The translations under genes and the position numbers were made by a program. This document shows, in pieces, positions 54,231 through 63,329 of a DNA stretch of 64,000 bases. The stretch comes from an uncultured Archangium sp. (GTDB lineage: Bacteria; Myxococcota; Myxococcia; Myxococcales; Myxococcaceae): assembly GCA_903905455.1 (NCBI GenBank), contig CAIVGN010000029.1, positions 62,001 to 126,000 of the forward strand, in the 5' to 3' direction. Below the pieces are notes generated by a model, which made no database searches, had not been told where the DNA came from, and saw only the letters and a program-made list of their open reading frames with translations. Position 1 is the first letter of the stretch. Every line of letters starts with the position of its first letter.

Positions 54231-54360
54231 CGTTCCCTCATCGCCTCGCAGGGTGAAAGGAGTCGCACCATGCGGTCTCCTGCGATTTTCCGTCAAGCTG
54301 CTCGTTGCTCTGCGCATGCCCCGTCTGATGCAGTCCCTGAACAAAGGTTGCACAGAAGAT

Positions 54361-55554
54361 CTACCCGCCCCACGACACCGGGAAGATGCTGATTTCACTA
54401 CCAGACTTCACGTCGCTTGAGGTCGCTGGCAAGTCGATCAGGCAGGTGGCCCCCGAGGCCGAGGACAAGGCCCCCGACGATTGGGAGCCCAACGGTCGGG
54501 CCCACAGGGCGCCGTCGCGCACCTCGGTGGTGGCGCGGACGAAGAGGCGCAGGCCCGGCTGCTTGGGGACGTCGACGGCCAGCCGGCCCGGCAACGAGAC
54601 CGGCAGCGGCGCGAGGCCCTGCAAGGCCCGGAGGGCAGGGCGCACGAAGAGCTCGAAGGTGACCATGGCCGAGACCGGGTTGCCGGGCAGCCCGAAAACC
54701 AGTGTCGAGCCCTTGCGGCCGAAGGCGAGCGGCTTGCCCGGCTTCATGGCCACCTTCCAGAAGTCGATGTCCACCCCCAGCTCGATGAGCGCCTGGCGCG
54801 TGAAGTCCCGTTCCCCCACGGAGGCGCCAGCCAGGGTGATCAACACGTCGGCGTCCAGGCCCCGGGCGAAGTGCTGCTTGAGCGACTCGAGCGTGTCGGC
54901 GGCGCGACCCAGCCGCAGGGGGATGCCGCCCGCGCGCTTCACCGCCGCGGCGATCACCGGCGTGTTGGTGTCGACGATCTTCCCGGCCTCCACCGCGCCC
55001 ACGTCGCACAACTCGTCACCACTGGAGACCACCGCCACCCGCGGCCTCCGCCCCACTGACACGCGGGACAGCCCCTGGCCCCACAGCGCCCCGGCGTCGG
55101 ACAGGCTGAGCTCACGACCGGCGGCGAAGAGCAGCTCGCCCTCGCGGACGTCTTCGCCACGCCTGCGCACGTTGGCCCCGCGCTTCACCGGCTCCTGCAG
55201 CTCGATCGACCCGCCCTCGAGCACCTTCACTTTCTCCTGCATCACCACCGCGTCCGCGCCCGGAGGCAGGGGGGCTCCCGTCATGATGCGCGCGCACGTG
55301 CCCCCGGTGACTTCCTGCGTGGGCTGATCGCCGGCGAAGATCTTCTGGGTCACCGCGAGGCGCAGCGCATCCGCTGCGCGTACCGCGTACCCGTCCATCG
55401 CGGAGTTGTCCCACGGCGGCAACGTGCGCTGCACGGTGATCGGCGCGACGATCGCGCGACCCAGGGCCTCGTCGATCTCGACCTCTTCGGCTTCGAGCGG
55501 GCGCACGAGATCGAGAATCCGCGATCGGGCTTCGTCCACGGGGAGCAGGGTCAT
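54361..55554 (-). CDS. moeA: Molybdopterin molybdotransferase
   Basis: A 397-residue MoeA of normal length. Marks: PPWDNSAMDGYAVRA, TGAPLPPGADAVVMQE, GEDVREGELL, VVSSGDELCDVG with DTNTPVIAA, TLAGASVGERDFT, WKVAMKPGKPLAFGR and FGLPGNPVSAMVTFELFVRPA. It inserts molybdenum into molybdopterin. No moaA, moaC or mobA genes adjoin; ribA follows on the same strand after 130 bases. Confidence 0.95.
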   Translation of the reverse strand: MTLLPVDEARSRILDLVRPLEAEEVEIDEALGRAIVAPITVQRTLPPWDNSAMDGYAVRAADALRLAVTQKIFAGDQPTQEVTGGTCARIMTGAPLPPGADAVVMQEKVKVLEGGSIELQEPVKRGANVRRRGEDVREGELLFAAGRELSLSDAGALWGQGLSRVSVGRRPRVAVVSSGDELCDVGAVEAGKIVDTNTPVIAAAVKRAGGIPLRLGRAADTLESLKQHFARGLDADVLITLAGASVGERDFTRQALIELGVDIDFWKVAMKPGKPLAFGRKGSTLVFGLPGNPVSAMVTFELFVRPALRALQGLAPLPVSLPGRLAVDVPKQPGLRLFVRATTEVRDGALWARPLGSQSSGALSSASGATCLIDLPATSSDVKSGSEISIFPVSWGG

Positions 55555-55670
55555 GACGGCTCCTTGCCGATTTCAGTCGTGAAAACCAATAGGAATTGCA
55601 GGGATTTGGGTTGACGAAACGCCAGCATCTCCGCTATGGCCCAGCCTTCCCAAGCATCAAGGAGACAGCG

Positions 55671-56936
55671 TTGGCCAAGAAGAAGGCGAAACCCGCTGCC
55701 GCGAAGAAGATCGTGAAGTCGGCCCCGAAGAAGGTGACCAAGCCGGCCGTCGCGAAGAAGGTCAAAGCTCCCAAGATTGCGAAAGCAAAGGGGAAAGAGG
55801 CCAAGCCGCCCAAGGTGGTGAGCCCTGTCGAGGCCGCCCCTGCGAAGGCCGGCAAGGCCCCGATTCCGCCTCCGGCCGTGAGCGTGCCCCGGCGCGCCGA
55901 CGGCTGGGTGGGACCCATGCCTGACAAGCCCATGCCGCGCTCGACCAAGCTGCCGAGCGACGTGAACCTCCTGACCAAGCGCGAGATGGAGCAGGCGCTG
56001 AGCGTCGGCGAGCGTGGCGTCATCGGCGAGGGTTCGATGAAGGGCAAGCTCGTGCTGTACCAGGGCTTCCCCTACCTCGAGGTCATCGGCCGCGATAAGC
56101 GCGAGCTGTGGTTCCTCCTCCAGGGCCCCGATCAGGAAGTGCTGCCGGCCTACGCCGACCACAAGGTCTCGGTGTCCGGCCTCATCAAGCGCTTCCACAA
56201 CTACGGCGGCTCGATCGACGTTCGGAAGTACTCGGCGAAGAAGCCCGAGGCCGAAGTCGTGGCCACCCCCGAGGTGCCTGAGTCCGCGAAGCTGCGGCTC
56301 CTGTCGCCCGGCGAGGTCGCCACCATCGCCAACCCCGGCATGTCCGTGGGCGTGAAGGGCTTCGCCACGCTGCGCGGCCGCCTGGAGATGAACGCCGAGG
56401 AGTACTACCTCGTCGTCTCGAACCCCGGCACGCGCCAGCAGGTCGCCTTCACCCTCGAGGGCAAGACCGTCAAGGGTCTGAAGAAGTTCATCGGCGAAGT
56501 CGTGGTCGCCACCGGCGTGGTGGACAAGGCCACCGGCTGGGGCGGGCGCATCGACTGCGAGAGCTGCGAGCCCCGCGCTCCCGAGTACCCGCCCGTCGCG
56601 CGCACCAGCATCGAGGTCGTGCAGGTCGAGGCCTCGGGCACCGGCGCCACCCGCGAGGTCGAGGTGAAGCTCAACAACGGCCTCTCGGTGAAGCTGTCCG
56701 AGAAACAGGGCCACGTGTGGGCCATCGAGCCGCAGACGGCCAAGCGCGTCAGCCTGCGCGAGGTCAACGTCGGCCATCCCAACTCGGGCTCGCCGGTTCG
56801 CGAGTTCTTCTTCACCCCCCGGAACCCGGGCGTGCAGGAGATCGAGTTCTTCCTGGGCAAGGTGCACAACCCCAACCAGGTGGCGCGCACCTTCAAGGTG
56901 ATCGCCACCGTGAAGGCCCCGGAGGGGACGCCGTGA
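55671..56936 (+). CDS. Lys/Ala-rich protein with chagasin-like C-terminus, envelope operon
   Basis: A 421-residue protein. TTG 55671 is taken as start because AAGGAG lies 7 bases before it. The first 55 residues are Lys/Ala/Pro-rich (KKKAKPAAAKK, KKVTKPAVAKKVK), histone-like, then globular beta-rich (LVLYQGFPYLEVIG, LWFLLQGPD), and the last 110 residues have an I42/chagasin-type pattern (VEVKLNNGLSVKLSEKQGHVWA, then EFFFTPRNPGVQEIEFFL). Chagasin proteins inhibit cysteine proteases; the key NPTTGY loop is not present, so this is only a resemblance. No signal peptide is evident. It ends in GTGA overlapping the next gene (beta-barrel). Confidence 0.65.
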   Translation: MAKKKAKPAAAKKIVKSAPKKVTKPAVAKKVKAPKIAKAKGKEAKPPKVVSPVEAAPAKAGKAPIPPPAVSVPRRADGWVGPMPDKPMPRSTKLPSDVNLLTKREMEQALSVGERGVIGEGSMKGKLVLYQGFPYLEVIGRDKRELWFLLQGPDQEVLPAYADHKVSVSGLIKRFHNYGGSIDVRKYSAKKPEAEVVATPEVPESAKLRLLSPGEVATIANPGMSVGVKGFATLRGRLEMNAEEYYLVVSNPGTRQQVAFTLEGKTVKGLKKFIGEVVVATGVVDKATGWGGRIDCESCEPRAPEYPPVARTSIEVVQVEASGTGATREVEVKLNNGLSVKLSEKQGHVWAIEPQTAKRVSLREVNVGHPNSGSPVREFFFTPRNPGVQEIEFFLGKVHNPNQVARTFKVIATVKAPEGTP

Positions 56937-57646
56937 AGAAGCTCGCCCTTCTCGCCGCGCTGGTCAGCAGCCTCTCGTTCGCCCAGGAAATCGGCACCGA
57001 GATCTCGCCCACCACGCCGACGTCGGGCGCGGGTACCCAGCCGCAGCAGACCCAGCAGCCGCAGCAGACGCCCCCGCCCGAGAACAAGGGCGGGTACGTC
57101 TACAAGCCCAAGGGCGCGAAGGAGAAGGAAGAGGCCGCGGCGGCCTCGGCGCCCACGTTCACCGGCACCAAGGTCTCCGCCGCGAGCGGTGACTTCGGCA
57201 TTCGCGCCGGGTTCGGCACGACGGCGTCGTTCGACCCCACGGCGCCGGCCACCTCGGCGGCCCCGTTGATCGGCATCTCGTACATGGGCAGCGATGGGTT
57301 CAAGCTGCTGCTCGACGTCGGCTTCGGGCTGGGCATTGCCGGCAGCGCGATGTCCTACTCGGTCGGTGCCAACGTCGGCTTCGACTACCTGTTCCGTACG
57401 CCGGGCGAGGCGCTGCGGCCGTTCTTCCACTTCTCGGGCCAGTTCGGCATGTCGGCCCGCGGGAGCAACGACCCCGACTTCACCTTCGGTGCGCAGTTGG
57501 GCTTCGGGGCGGAGTACTTCCTCAACCCGGGGTTCTCGATCAACGGACGGCTGATCCTCGCGGTGCCCATGAAGCTCGCGCAGGGTTCGTTCACGATGCA
57601 GCTCTTCACGCTGACGCCCGGGGTCGGCGCTACCTGGTATTTCTGA
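56933..57646 (+). CDS. Outer-membrane beta-barrel protein, GltA/GltB-like in size
   Basis: A 237-residue exported protein (MKKLALLAALVSSLSFAQE; GTG start coupled by GTGA overlap). After a Gln/Pro-rich linker (residues 35-60) it is an 8-strand-type barrel: GDFGIRAGFGTTASFDP, FKLLLDVGFGLGIAG, VGANVGFDYLFR, FFHFSGQFGMSARG, FTFGAQLGFGAEYFL and a final aromatic WYF, the BAM signal. Small barrels of this kind are found in gliding (GltA/GltB) and many other envelope systems; identity cannot be decided. A strong terminator follows. Confidence 0.8.
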   Translation: MKKLALLAALVSSLSFAQEIGTEISPTTPTSGAGTQPQQTQQPQQTPPPENKGGYVYKPKGAKEKEEAAAASAPTFTGTKVSAASGDFGIRAGFGTTASFDPTAPATSAAPLIGISYMGSDGFKLLLDVGFGLGIAGSAMSYSVGANVGFDYLFRTPGEALRPFFHFSGQFGMSARGSNDPDFTFGAQLGFGAEYFLNPGFSINGRLILAVPMKLAQGSFTMQLFTLTPGVGATWYF

Positions 57647-57688
57647 TCTCGTCAGACAAGCAACACCGGTCGCGTCAAGGCGATCAGG

Positions 57689-57738
57689 CGGGCCAGACGA
57701 CCTCGCACTTCGCGAGGACGCTGGCCCGTCTTCATTTT
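57689..57738 (+). terminator. Strong rho-independent terminator
   Basis: Nested stems: outer CGGGCCAG (57689-57696) with CTGGCCCG (57721-57728), inner CCTCGC (57701-57706) with GCGAGG (57712-57717), then TCTTCATTTT. Ends the two-gene envelope operon and lies before rnr. One of the clearest terminators in the window. Confidence 0.8.
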
Positions 57739-57790
57739 GGCCGTCAGCGCGCCCCACGGGGGCCCGGCGGCGACAAGGACACAACTCAAC

Positions 57791-60700
57791 GTGGCAATTG
57801 ATTCAGAACAAGTTCTTCGGCTCGTGACTTCCGCGGGCCGCGTCGTCGGCATCCAGGAGCTCATCAAGGCCGGCGGCTTCAACCCCGGCGAGCAGACCGC
57901 GCTCAAGCGGGTGCTCCGCGAGCTGGTGCGGGACGGCAAGCTGGTGCGTGACGGCAAGCGCTTCGGCCCGGCCGATGAGAAGTCGAAGCAGAAGTCAGGG
58001 CCCGCCTGGGGCGGCAAGAAGCCCGCGGCCGTGCGCGCCGAGGTCGCCGTGAAGGCGAAGGCGGCCCCCCCGGCCAAGAGCACCTTCAAGAAGCGCGAGC
58101 CGGTGACGGCCGTGGAAGAGGCGCCCAAGAAGGCCGCCCCGCGCACCCGCCCCGCGGCCAACACCGTGGTGGGCATCATCCATCACCACCGCGATGGCTT
58201 TGCCTTCGTGAAGCCCATCGTCGGCCAGGTCTCGGAAGATCTCTTCATTCCCCCCGACGAGGCCCGCAAGGCCCTCGACCACGACCAGGTGCTGGTCGAG
58301 GTGTTGCCCGGGCGCGACGGCCGCACCATGGGCCGCGTCATCGAGGTCACCTCGCGCACGCGCCAGCAGGTGATCGGCGTCTATTGCGAGAACCCGAAGC
58401 AGGCCTGGGTCGAGCCGCGCGAGCAGGAACTGGGCAACATCCGCGTGCCCAAGACGCAGATCGCCCGCCCCGGAGACACCGTGAAGGTGCGCCTGGGCGT
58501 CGGCGACTCGATGTTCGCCGGCCCCGCCCAGCTGACCGGCGAAGTGTCCGGTTCGCTCGGCTCCGACGCCGACCAGTCGGTCGAGGTGCTGTCCATCGCC
58601 TTCTCGAAGGGCTTTAGCGACGAGTTCCCCCCCGAGGTGATGGACGAGGCCGACCAGATCGCCCTCGAGGTGAGCGAGGCCGAGGCCCGCGGCGAGAAGC
58701 GGCGCGACCTGCGCTCGCTGGGGCTGATCACCATCGACGGTGAAGACGCACGTGACTTCGACGACGCGGTCTTCTGCGAGGAGCACCCCCGGGGCTGGCG
58801 CCTGGTGGTGGCCATCGCCGACGTCTCGCACTACGTGCAGGATGGCTCGGCCCTGGACACCGAGGCGCTGCGTCGCGCGACCTCCGTGTACCTGCCCAGC
58901 CGCGTGCTGCCGATGCTCCCGGAGCGGTTGTCCAACGGTACCTGCTCGCTCAAGCCCGACGTCGACCGCCTGTGCATGGTCGCCGACATGGTGATCGATC
59001 GCACCGGCCTGACGCTGGAGTCGGAGATCTACCCCGGCGTGATGCGCAGCGTGGCCCGCTGTACCTATACCGAGGTGCACGACGTGCTCCGAGGCGCGCA
59101 GGTGGCCGGTCGCACCGAGCTCAAGGAGCACTTCGAGCGCCTGATGACGCTCTCCACGTCGCTGACCGCGATGCGCGTGGCGCGCGGCGCCATCGAGTTC
59201 GATCTCCCCGAGCAGAAGGTGGAACTGGGTGAAGACGGGCTGCCGGTGCGCCTGGTGCGCCGCGAGCGCTGGGACAGCCACCGCCTCGTCGAGGAGTGCA
59301 TGCTGGCCGCCAACGAGACGGTCGCCCGCTTCTTCCGCGAGCAGGGGCTGCCGACCGTCAACCGGTACCACGGCGACCCCGACGAGGATCGCCTCGACAT
59401 GTTCCTCACGTTGCTCGGGGCCTACGGCGTGACCGTGCCCCCGGGCGACTTCACCTCGAAGTCGCTCAACGAGATCCTCAAGCAGCTCGAGGGACACCCC
59501 GAGCAGCGCGCGCTCAACCAGCTGGCGCTGCGCTCGATGATGCAGGCCGTGTACTCGTCGCAGCACACCGGCCACTACGGCCTGGGCGCCGAGGACTACC
59601 TCCACTTCACCTCGCCCATCCGCCGCTACCCCGATCTCCTCGTGCACCGGCTCCTCAAGGAGCTGTGGAAGCGGGGCAAGAAGAAGCTCTCCGACGAGCA
59701 GATCGACGCCGAGACCGAGCGCCTCGAGGCCCTCTCGGTGCAGTGCTCGGAGCGGGAGCGCGCGGCCATGCAGGTCGAGCGGGAGGTCAACCAGCTCTAC
59801 TCGTGCCTGCTGCTCAAGGACCACGTCGGCGAGGAGTTCCCAGCCACCGTCGCCGGCCTCTCGGACAACGGCTTCTACGTGCAGCTCGACGAACTGTGGG
59901 TGGAGGGCTTCGTCAAGGGCGAGTCGGTCTACCCGGACTTCGAGTTCGACCAGTCGACCTACCGCATGACCTTCGGCAACGGCCTGGTGGTGAAGGTCGG
60001 GCAGAAGTGCCGCGTGCTGCTGCTGTCCGTCAACATGGAGCGCAAGCAGATCGACTTCCAGGTGGAGAGCCTCGACGGCGAGGCGGTCGAAGCCCAGGAG
60101 GTCGTCGAGCGGCCCCGGCGCGAGCGCTTTGGCGGCGGTGGTGGCGCCAAGCGTGGCGGCGGGCGTCAAGAGCAGTCGGCGCGCGGAGGGGATCGCTCGT
60201 CGCGCTCCAAGCCGGCCGCCGGCGGCGGTGGATCACGCTTCGACGCGAAGAAGGGGCGGGGTGACCGGCCCTACCGCTCGCAGGACAAGGGCGGTCGCTT
60301 CGGTCCGACGATCAAGGAAGTGCCGCGCGGTCGCCCGCAGGACAAGGGCGGTCGTTTCGGCGCAGGCGCAGCGGAGGCCCCACGCGGCCGCTTCGGCGCG
60401 GGCGCCAAGGATGTCCCTCGCGGTCGCTTCGGCGCAGGCGCAGGGGAAGCCCCGCGCGGTCGTTTCGGCGCGGACGCAAAGGAAGCACCGAGGGGTCGCC
60501 CCGGCTCCGCGCCCGCGGCGGGACCGGCAGGTCGCACGCAGCGTCGCTTCGGCGGCGCCGAGACCGCTGATGCCGGTTCGACGCGCCGCTTCGGGCGCGA
60601 GGAGCCGCGCGCCACCGCCCCGGACCGGCCTAGCCGGAAGTTCGACTCGAGCACCGCGAAGCCCTCGCGATTCGCCAGCGGGGCGCGCCCGTCGCGCTTC

Positions 60701-60883
60701 GGCAAGCAGCCGCCGGCGCAGGCCGACGATCGCCGTCGCGAGCCGCCGCCCCCTCAGCCCTGGGAAAAGAAGCCGGACACCGCCGAGAAGGAAGAGCGCG
60801 TCGCCCCCAGGGAGGGGTTCGACGCGCGGGCCACGCTCGACCGCCTCTGGCGCGAGCGCGGTGGTGGCGGCACCAAGCGCTGA
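57791..60883 (+). CDS. rnr: Ribonuclease R with long RG-rich repeat tail
   Basis: A 1030-residue RNase R (usual 760-820). GTG 57791 is the start (AAGGA upstream). An N-terminal winged-helix (residues 1-60) and a Lys/Ala-rich linker precede the cold-shock domains; the RNB catalytic core carries TIDGEDARDFDDAVF, with the metal-binding Asp cluster, and YLPSRVLPMLPERLSNGTCSL, HFTSPIRRYPDLLVHR. An S1 domain follows (EFPATVAGLSDNGFYVQLDE). From about residue 770 the tail is Gly/Arg-rich and disordered, containing four tandem 12-residue copies of RFGAGAxEAPRG. It degrades structured RNA 3' to 5'. Confidence 0.95.
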   Translation: MAIDSEQVLRLVTSAGRVVGIQELIKAGGFNPGEQTALKRVLRELVRDGKLVRDGKRFGPADEKSKQKSGPAWGGKKPAAVRAEVAVKAKAAPPAKSTFKKREPVTAVEEAPKKAAPRTRPAANTVVGIIHHHRDGFAFVKPIVGQVSEDLFIPPDEARKALDHDQVLVEVLPGRDGRTMGRVIEVTSRTRQQVIGVYCENPKQAWVEPREQELGNIRVPKTQIARPGDTVKVRLGVGDSMFAGPAQLTGEVSGSLGSDADQSVEVLSIAFSKGFSDEFPPEVMDEADQIALEVSEAEARGEKRRDLRSLGLITIDGEDARDFDDAVFCEEHPRGWRLVVAIADVSHYVQDGSALDTEALRRATSVYLPSRVLPMLPERLSNGTCSLKPDVDRLCMVADMVIDRTGLTLESEIYPGVMRSVARCTYTEVHDVLRGAQVAGRTELKEHFERLMTLSTSLTAMRVARGAIEFDLPEQKVELGEDGLPVRLVRRERWDSHRLVEECMLAANETVARFFREQGLPTVNRYHGDPDEDRLDMFLTLLGAYGVTVPPGDFTSKSLNEILKQLEGHPEQRALNQLALRSMMQAVYSSQHTGHYGLGAEDYLHFTSPIRRYPDLLVHRLLKELWKRGKKKLSDEQIDAETERLEALSVQCSERERAAMQVEREVNQLYSCLLLKDHVGEEFPATVAGLSDNGFYVQLDELWVEGFVKGESVYPDFEFDQSTYRMTFGNGLVVKVGQKCRVLLLSVNMERKQIDFQVESLDGEAVEAQEVVERPRRERFGGGGGAKRGGGRQEQSARGGDRSSRSKPAAGGGGSRFDAKKGRGDRPYRSQDKGGRFGPTIKEVPRGRPQDKGGRFGAGAAEAPRGRFGAGAKDVPRGRFGAGAGEAPRGRFGADAKEAPRGRPGSAPAAGPAGRTQRRFGGAETADAGSTRRFGREEPRATAPDRPSRKFDSSTAKPSRFASGARPSRFGKQPPAQADDRRREPPPPQPWEKKPDTAEKEERVAPREGFDARATLDRLWRERGGGGTKR
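60353..60496 (+). repeat. Four tandem 36-base repeats in the rnr tail
   Basis: Four adjacent 36-base units (60353-60388, 60389-60424, 60425-60460, 60461-60496) coding RFGAGAAEAPRG, RFGAGAKDVPRG, RFGAGAGEAPRG and RFGADAKEAPRG. Partial copies flank them. Confidence 0.9.
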
Positions 60884-60892
60884 ACCGGCGTT

Positions 60893-61762
60893 TCAGCCTC
60901 GCGCGCGCAGGGCGCTGACGATCATGCGCGACGCGGGGCTGCGGTTGAGCGTGTAGAAGTGAATGCCCGGCACGCCGCGCGCGAGCAACTCCGAGCACTG
61001 GAGCGTCGCGTGCGCCACGCCCAGCTGCATCACCGCCTGCGGGTCGTCCTTCACCTTCTCGAGCTCGAGCTGCAGGCGCATGGGCACCGTCGCGCCGCAC
61101 ATGCGCACGAAGCGCTGCACCTGCTCGTAGTTGGTGATGGGCATGATGCCGGGGACGATGGGCGCGTTGATGCCCGAGCGGCGCGCGCGCTCGACGAAGT
61201 CGAAATAGAACGCGTTGTCGAAGAAGAGCTGGGTGATGACGAAGTCGCCGCCCTCGTCGACCTTGGTCTTGAGGTGCTTCAGGTCGGCCTCGCGAGACGA
61301 CTCGAGGTGCCCCTCGGGGTTCCCCGCCACGCCCACCGAGAAGCCCAGGTCCCGCTCGCGGATGTAGGCCACCAGCTCGCTGGCGTAGGTGAACCCGCCC
61401 TCGGGCTTCACGTAGGCGGTCTCGCCCTTCGGGGGGTCGCCGCGCAGCGCGAGGATGTTCTCGATGCGCGCCGCGGCGAGCCGGTCGAGCACCGCGCCGA
61501 TCTCTTCCTTGGTGTGCCCCACGCAGGTCAGGTGCGCCATGGCCTCGATGCCGGTGCGCTCCTTGATGTGCGTGACCAGGTCGATGGTGCGGTCGCGCGT
61601 GCTGCCGCCAGCGCCGTAGGTCACCGACACGAAGCCCGGCTCGAGCGAGCGCAGATCTTCTAGCGTCTCCCAGAGCTGCTTCTCTCCCTCGGGCGTCTTG
61701 GGTGGAAAGAACTCGAACGAGAAGCACGGCTTCGAAGGGTTCAGTCGCGTCCTGATCTTCAC
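60893..61762 (-). CDS. metF: Methylenetetrahydrofolate reductase
   Basis: A 289-residue MetF with a GTG start at 61762. Marks: FSFEFFPPKTPEGEKQLWET, FVSVTYGAGGSTRDRT, EAMAHLTCVGHTKEEI, ILALRGDPP, ITQLFFDNAFYFDFVERAR and PGIMPITNYEQV. FAD enzyme that makes 5-methyl-THF for methionine synthesis. Convergent with rnr (9 bases) and divergent from gcvT. Confidence 0.96.
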   Translation of the reverse strand: MKIRTRLNPSKPCFSFEFFPPKTPEGEKQLWETLEDLRSLEPGFVSVTYGAGGSTRDRTIDLVTHIKERTGIEAMAHLTCVGHTKEEIGAVLDRLAAARIENILALRGDPPKGETAYVKPEGGFTYASELVAYIRERDLGFSVGVAGNPEGHLESSREADLKHLKTKVDEGGDFVITQLFFDNAFYFDFVERARRSGINAPIVPGIMPITNYEQVQRFVRMCGATVPMRLQLELEKVKDDPQAVMQLGVAHATLQCSELLARGVPGIHFYTLNRSPASRMIVSALRARG

Positions 61763-61763
61763 G

Positions 61764-61792
61764 GCGCTTTCTTCTCACGTTGAAGAAAGTGC
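61764..61792. promoter_or_regulatory. Inverted repeat between metF and gcvT
   Basis: GCGCTTTCTT (61764-61773) and AAGAAAGTGC (61783-61792) are complementary at 9 of 10 positions around a 9-base centre, immediately upstream of metF and between the divergent genes. Could be a shared operator or a leader hairpin. No known site identified. Confidence 0.4.
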
Positions 61793-61840
61793 GTCACTGG
61801 GTATGGTGCCCGCGGTTCTTTGCCTTCGAGGAAACACGAA

Positions 61841-62923
61841 ATGACGCGCTCCACTCCGCTCAACGCCGCCCACCGCAAGCTGGGGGGTCGCATGGTCGAC
61901 TTCGCCGGGTGGGACATGCCCGTGCAATACGTAGGTGTCCTCCAGGAACACGAGCTGGTGCGCACCAGCGTCGGCCTGTTCGACGTCAGCCACATGGGCG
62001 AGATCGAGTTCAAGGGCCCGGGCGCGCTCGAAGAGGCCAACCGCCTCATCACCAACGATCTCTCGAAGGCCGTCGACGGCCAGGCGCTCTACGCGGGCCT
62101 GCTCAACGAGAAGGGCACCTTCGTGGACGACGTGGTCGCCTACCGCTTTTCTCCCGAGCACATCTTCATCTGCGTCAACGCGTCGAACGCCGACAAGGAC
62201 TTCGCGTGGATGCACGAGAACGCGAAGAAGGTGAAGCCGGTCAACCGCAGCAACGACTACGCGCAGATCGCCGTGCAGGGCCCCAGGGGCTTCGCGCTGG
62301 TGCAGAAGCTGTGCGGCAAGTCGCTCGAGGGCGTGGGCACCTACCGCTTCACCACCGGTGAAGTGGCCGGCATTCCCTGCATCATCTCGCGCACCGGCTA
62401 CACCGGCGAAGACGGCTTCGAGCTGTACTGCCCGCCCGACAAGGCCGAGGCGCTCTGGTACGCGCTGCTCGAGGCCGGCAAGGACGTCGGCGCGGCCCCC
62501 GCGGGCCTCGGCGCGCGTGACTCGCTGCGCACCGAGATGAAGTACGCGCTCTACGGCAACGACATCGACGACGCGCACACGCCCCTCGAGGCGGGCCTGG
62601 GCTGGATCGTCAAGTTGGACAAGCCGGACTTCATCGGCAAGTCGGTGCTGGTGGCGCAGAAGGCCGCGGGCGTGCCCCGCAAGCTGGTCGGCTTCGAGCT
62701 CACCCAGCCGGGCATTCCCCGCTCGCACTACCCGATTCTCAAGGACGGCGAGAAGGTCGGCGAGGTCACCAGCGGCACCATGGGACCGTCGATCAAGAAG
62801 GCCGTCGGCATCGGCTATGTGCCCACCGCGCTGTCGGCGGAAGGCAGCACGTTCGACGTCGAGATTCGCGGGCGCCCCGTCGCGGCGCGCGTGGTGAAGA
62901 CCCCGTTCTACAAGAAGGCCTGA
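61841..62923 (+). CDS. gcvT: Glycine cleavage system T protein (aminomethyltransferase)
   Basis: A 360-residue GcvT. Start ATG 61841 with GAGGA upstream. Marks: GRMVDFAGWDMPVQY, VSHMGEIEFKGPGA, IDDLVAYR-like VDDVVAYRFS, IAVQGPRGFALVQKL, ISRTGYTGEDGFELYC, GLGARDSLRTEMKYALYG and the C-terminal barrel with VTSGTMGPSIKKAVGIGYV. Takes the aminomethyl group from H-protein to tetrahydrofolate. gcvH follows after 15 bases. Confidence 0.96.
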   Translation: MTRSTPLNAAHRKLGGRMVDFAGWDMPVQYVGVLQEHELVRTSVGLFDVSHMGEIEFKGPGALEEANRLITNDLSKAVDGQALYAGLLNEKGTFVDDVVAYRFSPEHIFICVNASNADKDFAWMHENAKKVKPVNRSNDYAQIAVQGPRGFALVQKLCGKSLEGVGTYRFTTGEVAGIPCIISRTGYTGEDGFELYCPPDKAEALWYALLEAGKDVGAAPAGLGARDSLRTEMKYALYGNDIDDAHTPLEAGLGWIVKLDKPDFIGKSVLVAQKAAGVPRKLVGFELTQPGIPRSHYPILKDGEKVGEVTSGTMGPSIKKAVGIGYVPTALSAEGSTFDVEIRGRPVAARVVKTPFYKKA

Positions 62924-62938
62924 AGAGGAACTCCGCAC

Positions 62939-63325
62939 ATGAGCAACTACCCGACCGATCTGAAGTACACGAAGGACCACGAGTGGGCGAAGAAGGCCGG
63001 CTCCAACGTGGTGGTGGGCGTGACCTTTCACGCGCAGGACGCGCTGGGCGCGGTGGTCTACGTCGAGTTGCCCAAGGTGGGGACCGTCGTGAAGGCCCAC
63101 GCCTCGTTCGGCGTCATCGAGTCGACCAAGGCCGTCTCGGAACTCTTCGCCCCCATCTCGGGCAAGGTCGTCAAGGTGAACGACTCGGTGACGGCGAACC
63201 CCGGCGCGGTGAACGACGACCCGTACGCGGCGTGGCTGATCGAGGTCGAGCCGTCGGCCGCGGCCGAGTTCGACGCGCTGCTCGATCACCCGACCTACGT
63301 GAAGTCGCTCGAAGCGGCGCACTGA
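62939..63325 (+). CDS. gcvH: Glycine cleavage system H protein
   Basis: A 128-residue H protein. The lipoyl lysine is Lys64 in ESTKAVSEL; KDHEWAKK and GVTFHAQDALGAVVYVELP are family marks. It carries the aminomethyl intermediate and is a natural substrate of LipB, whose gene lies 10 kb upstream. gcvP is not next: coaD follows after four bases. Confidence 0.97.
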   Translation: MSNYPTDLKYTKDHEWAKKAGSNVVVGVTFHAQDALGAVVYVELPKVGTVVKAHASFGVIESTKAVSELFAPISGKVVKVNDSVTANPGAVNDDPYAAWLIEVEPSAAAEFDALLDHPTYVKSLEAAH

Positions 63326-63329
63326 AGGC

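Noticed and set aside
54231-54360. FMN riboswitch upstream of ribA
   Set aside because: The 130-base region lacks the AGGGTTC-like, CGGCGGT and GGATTTGGTGAG-like elements expected for an RFN element.
57995-60169. Minus-strand open frame of 724 codons
   Set aside because: Antisense to rnr, whose catalytic motifs are on the plus strand.
61763-61840. Glycine riboswitch upstream of gcvT
   Set aside because: Only 78 bases, shared with metF, and no tandem aptamer. Too short to hold one.
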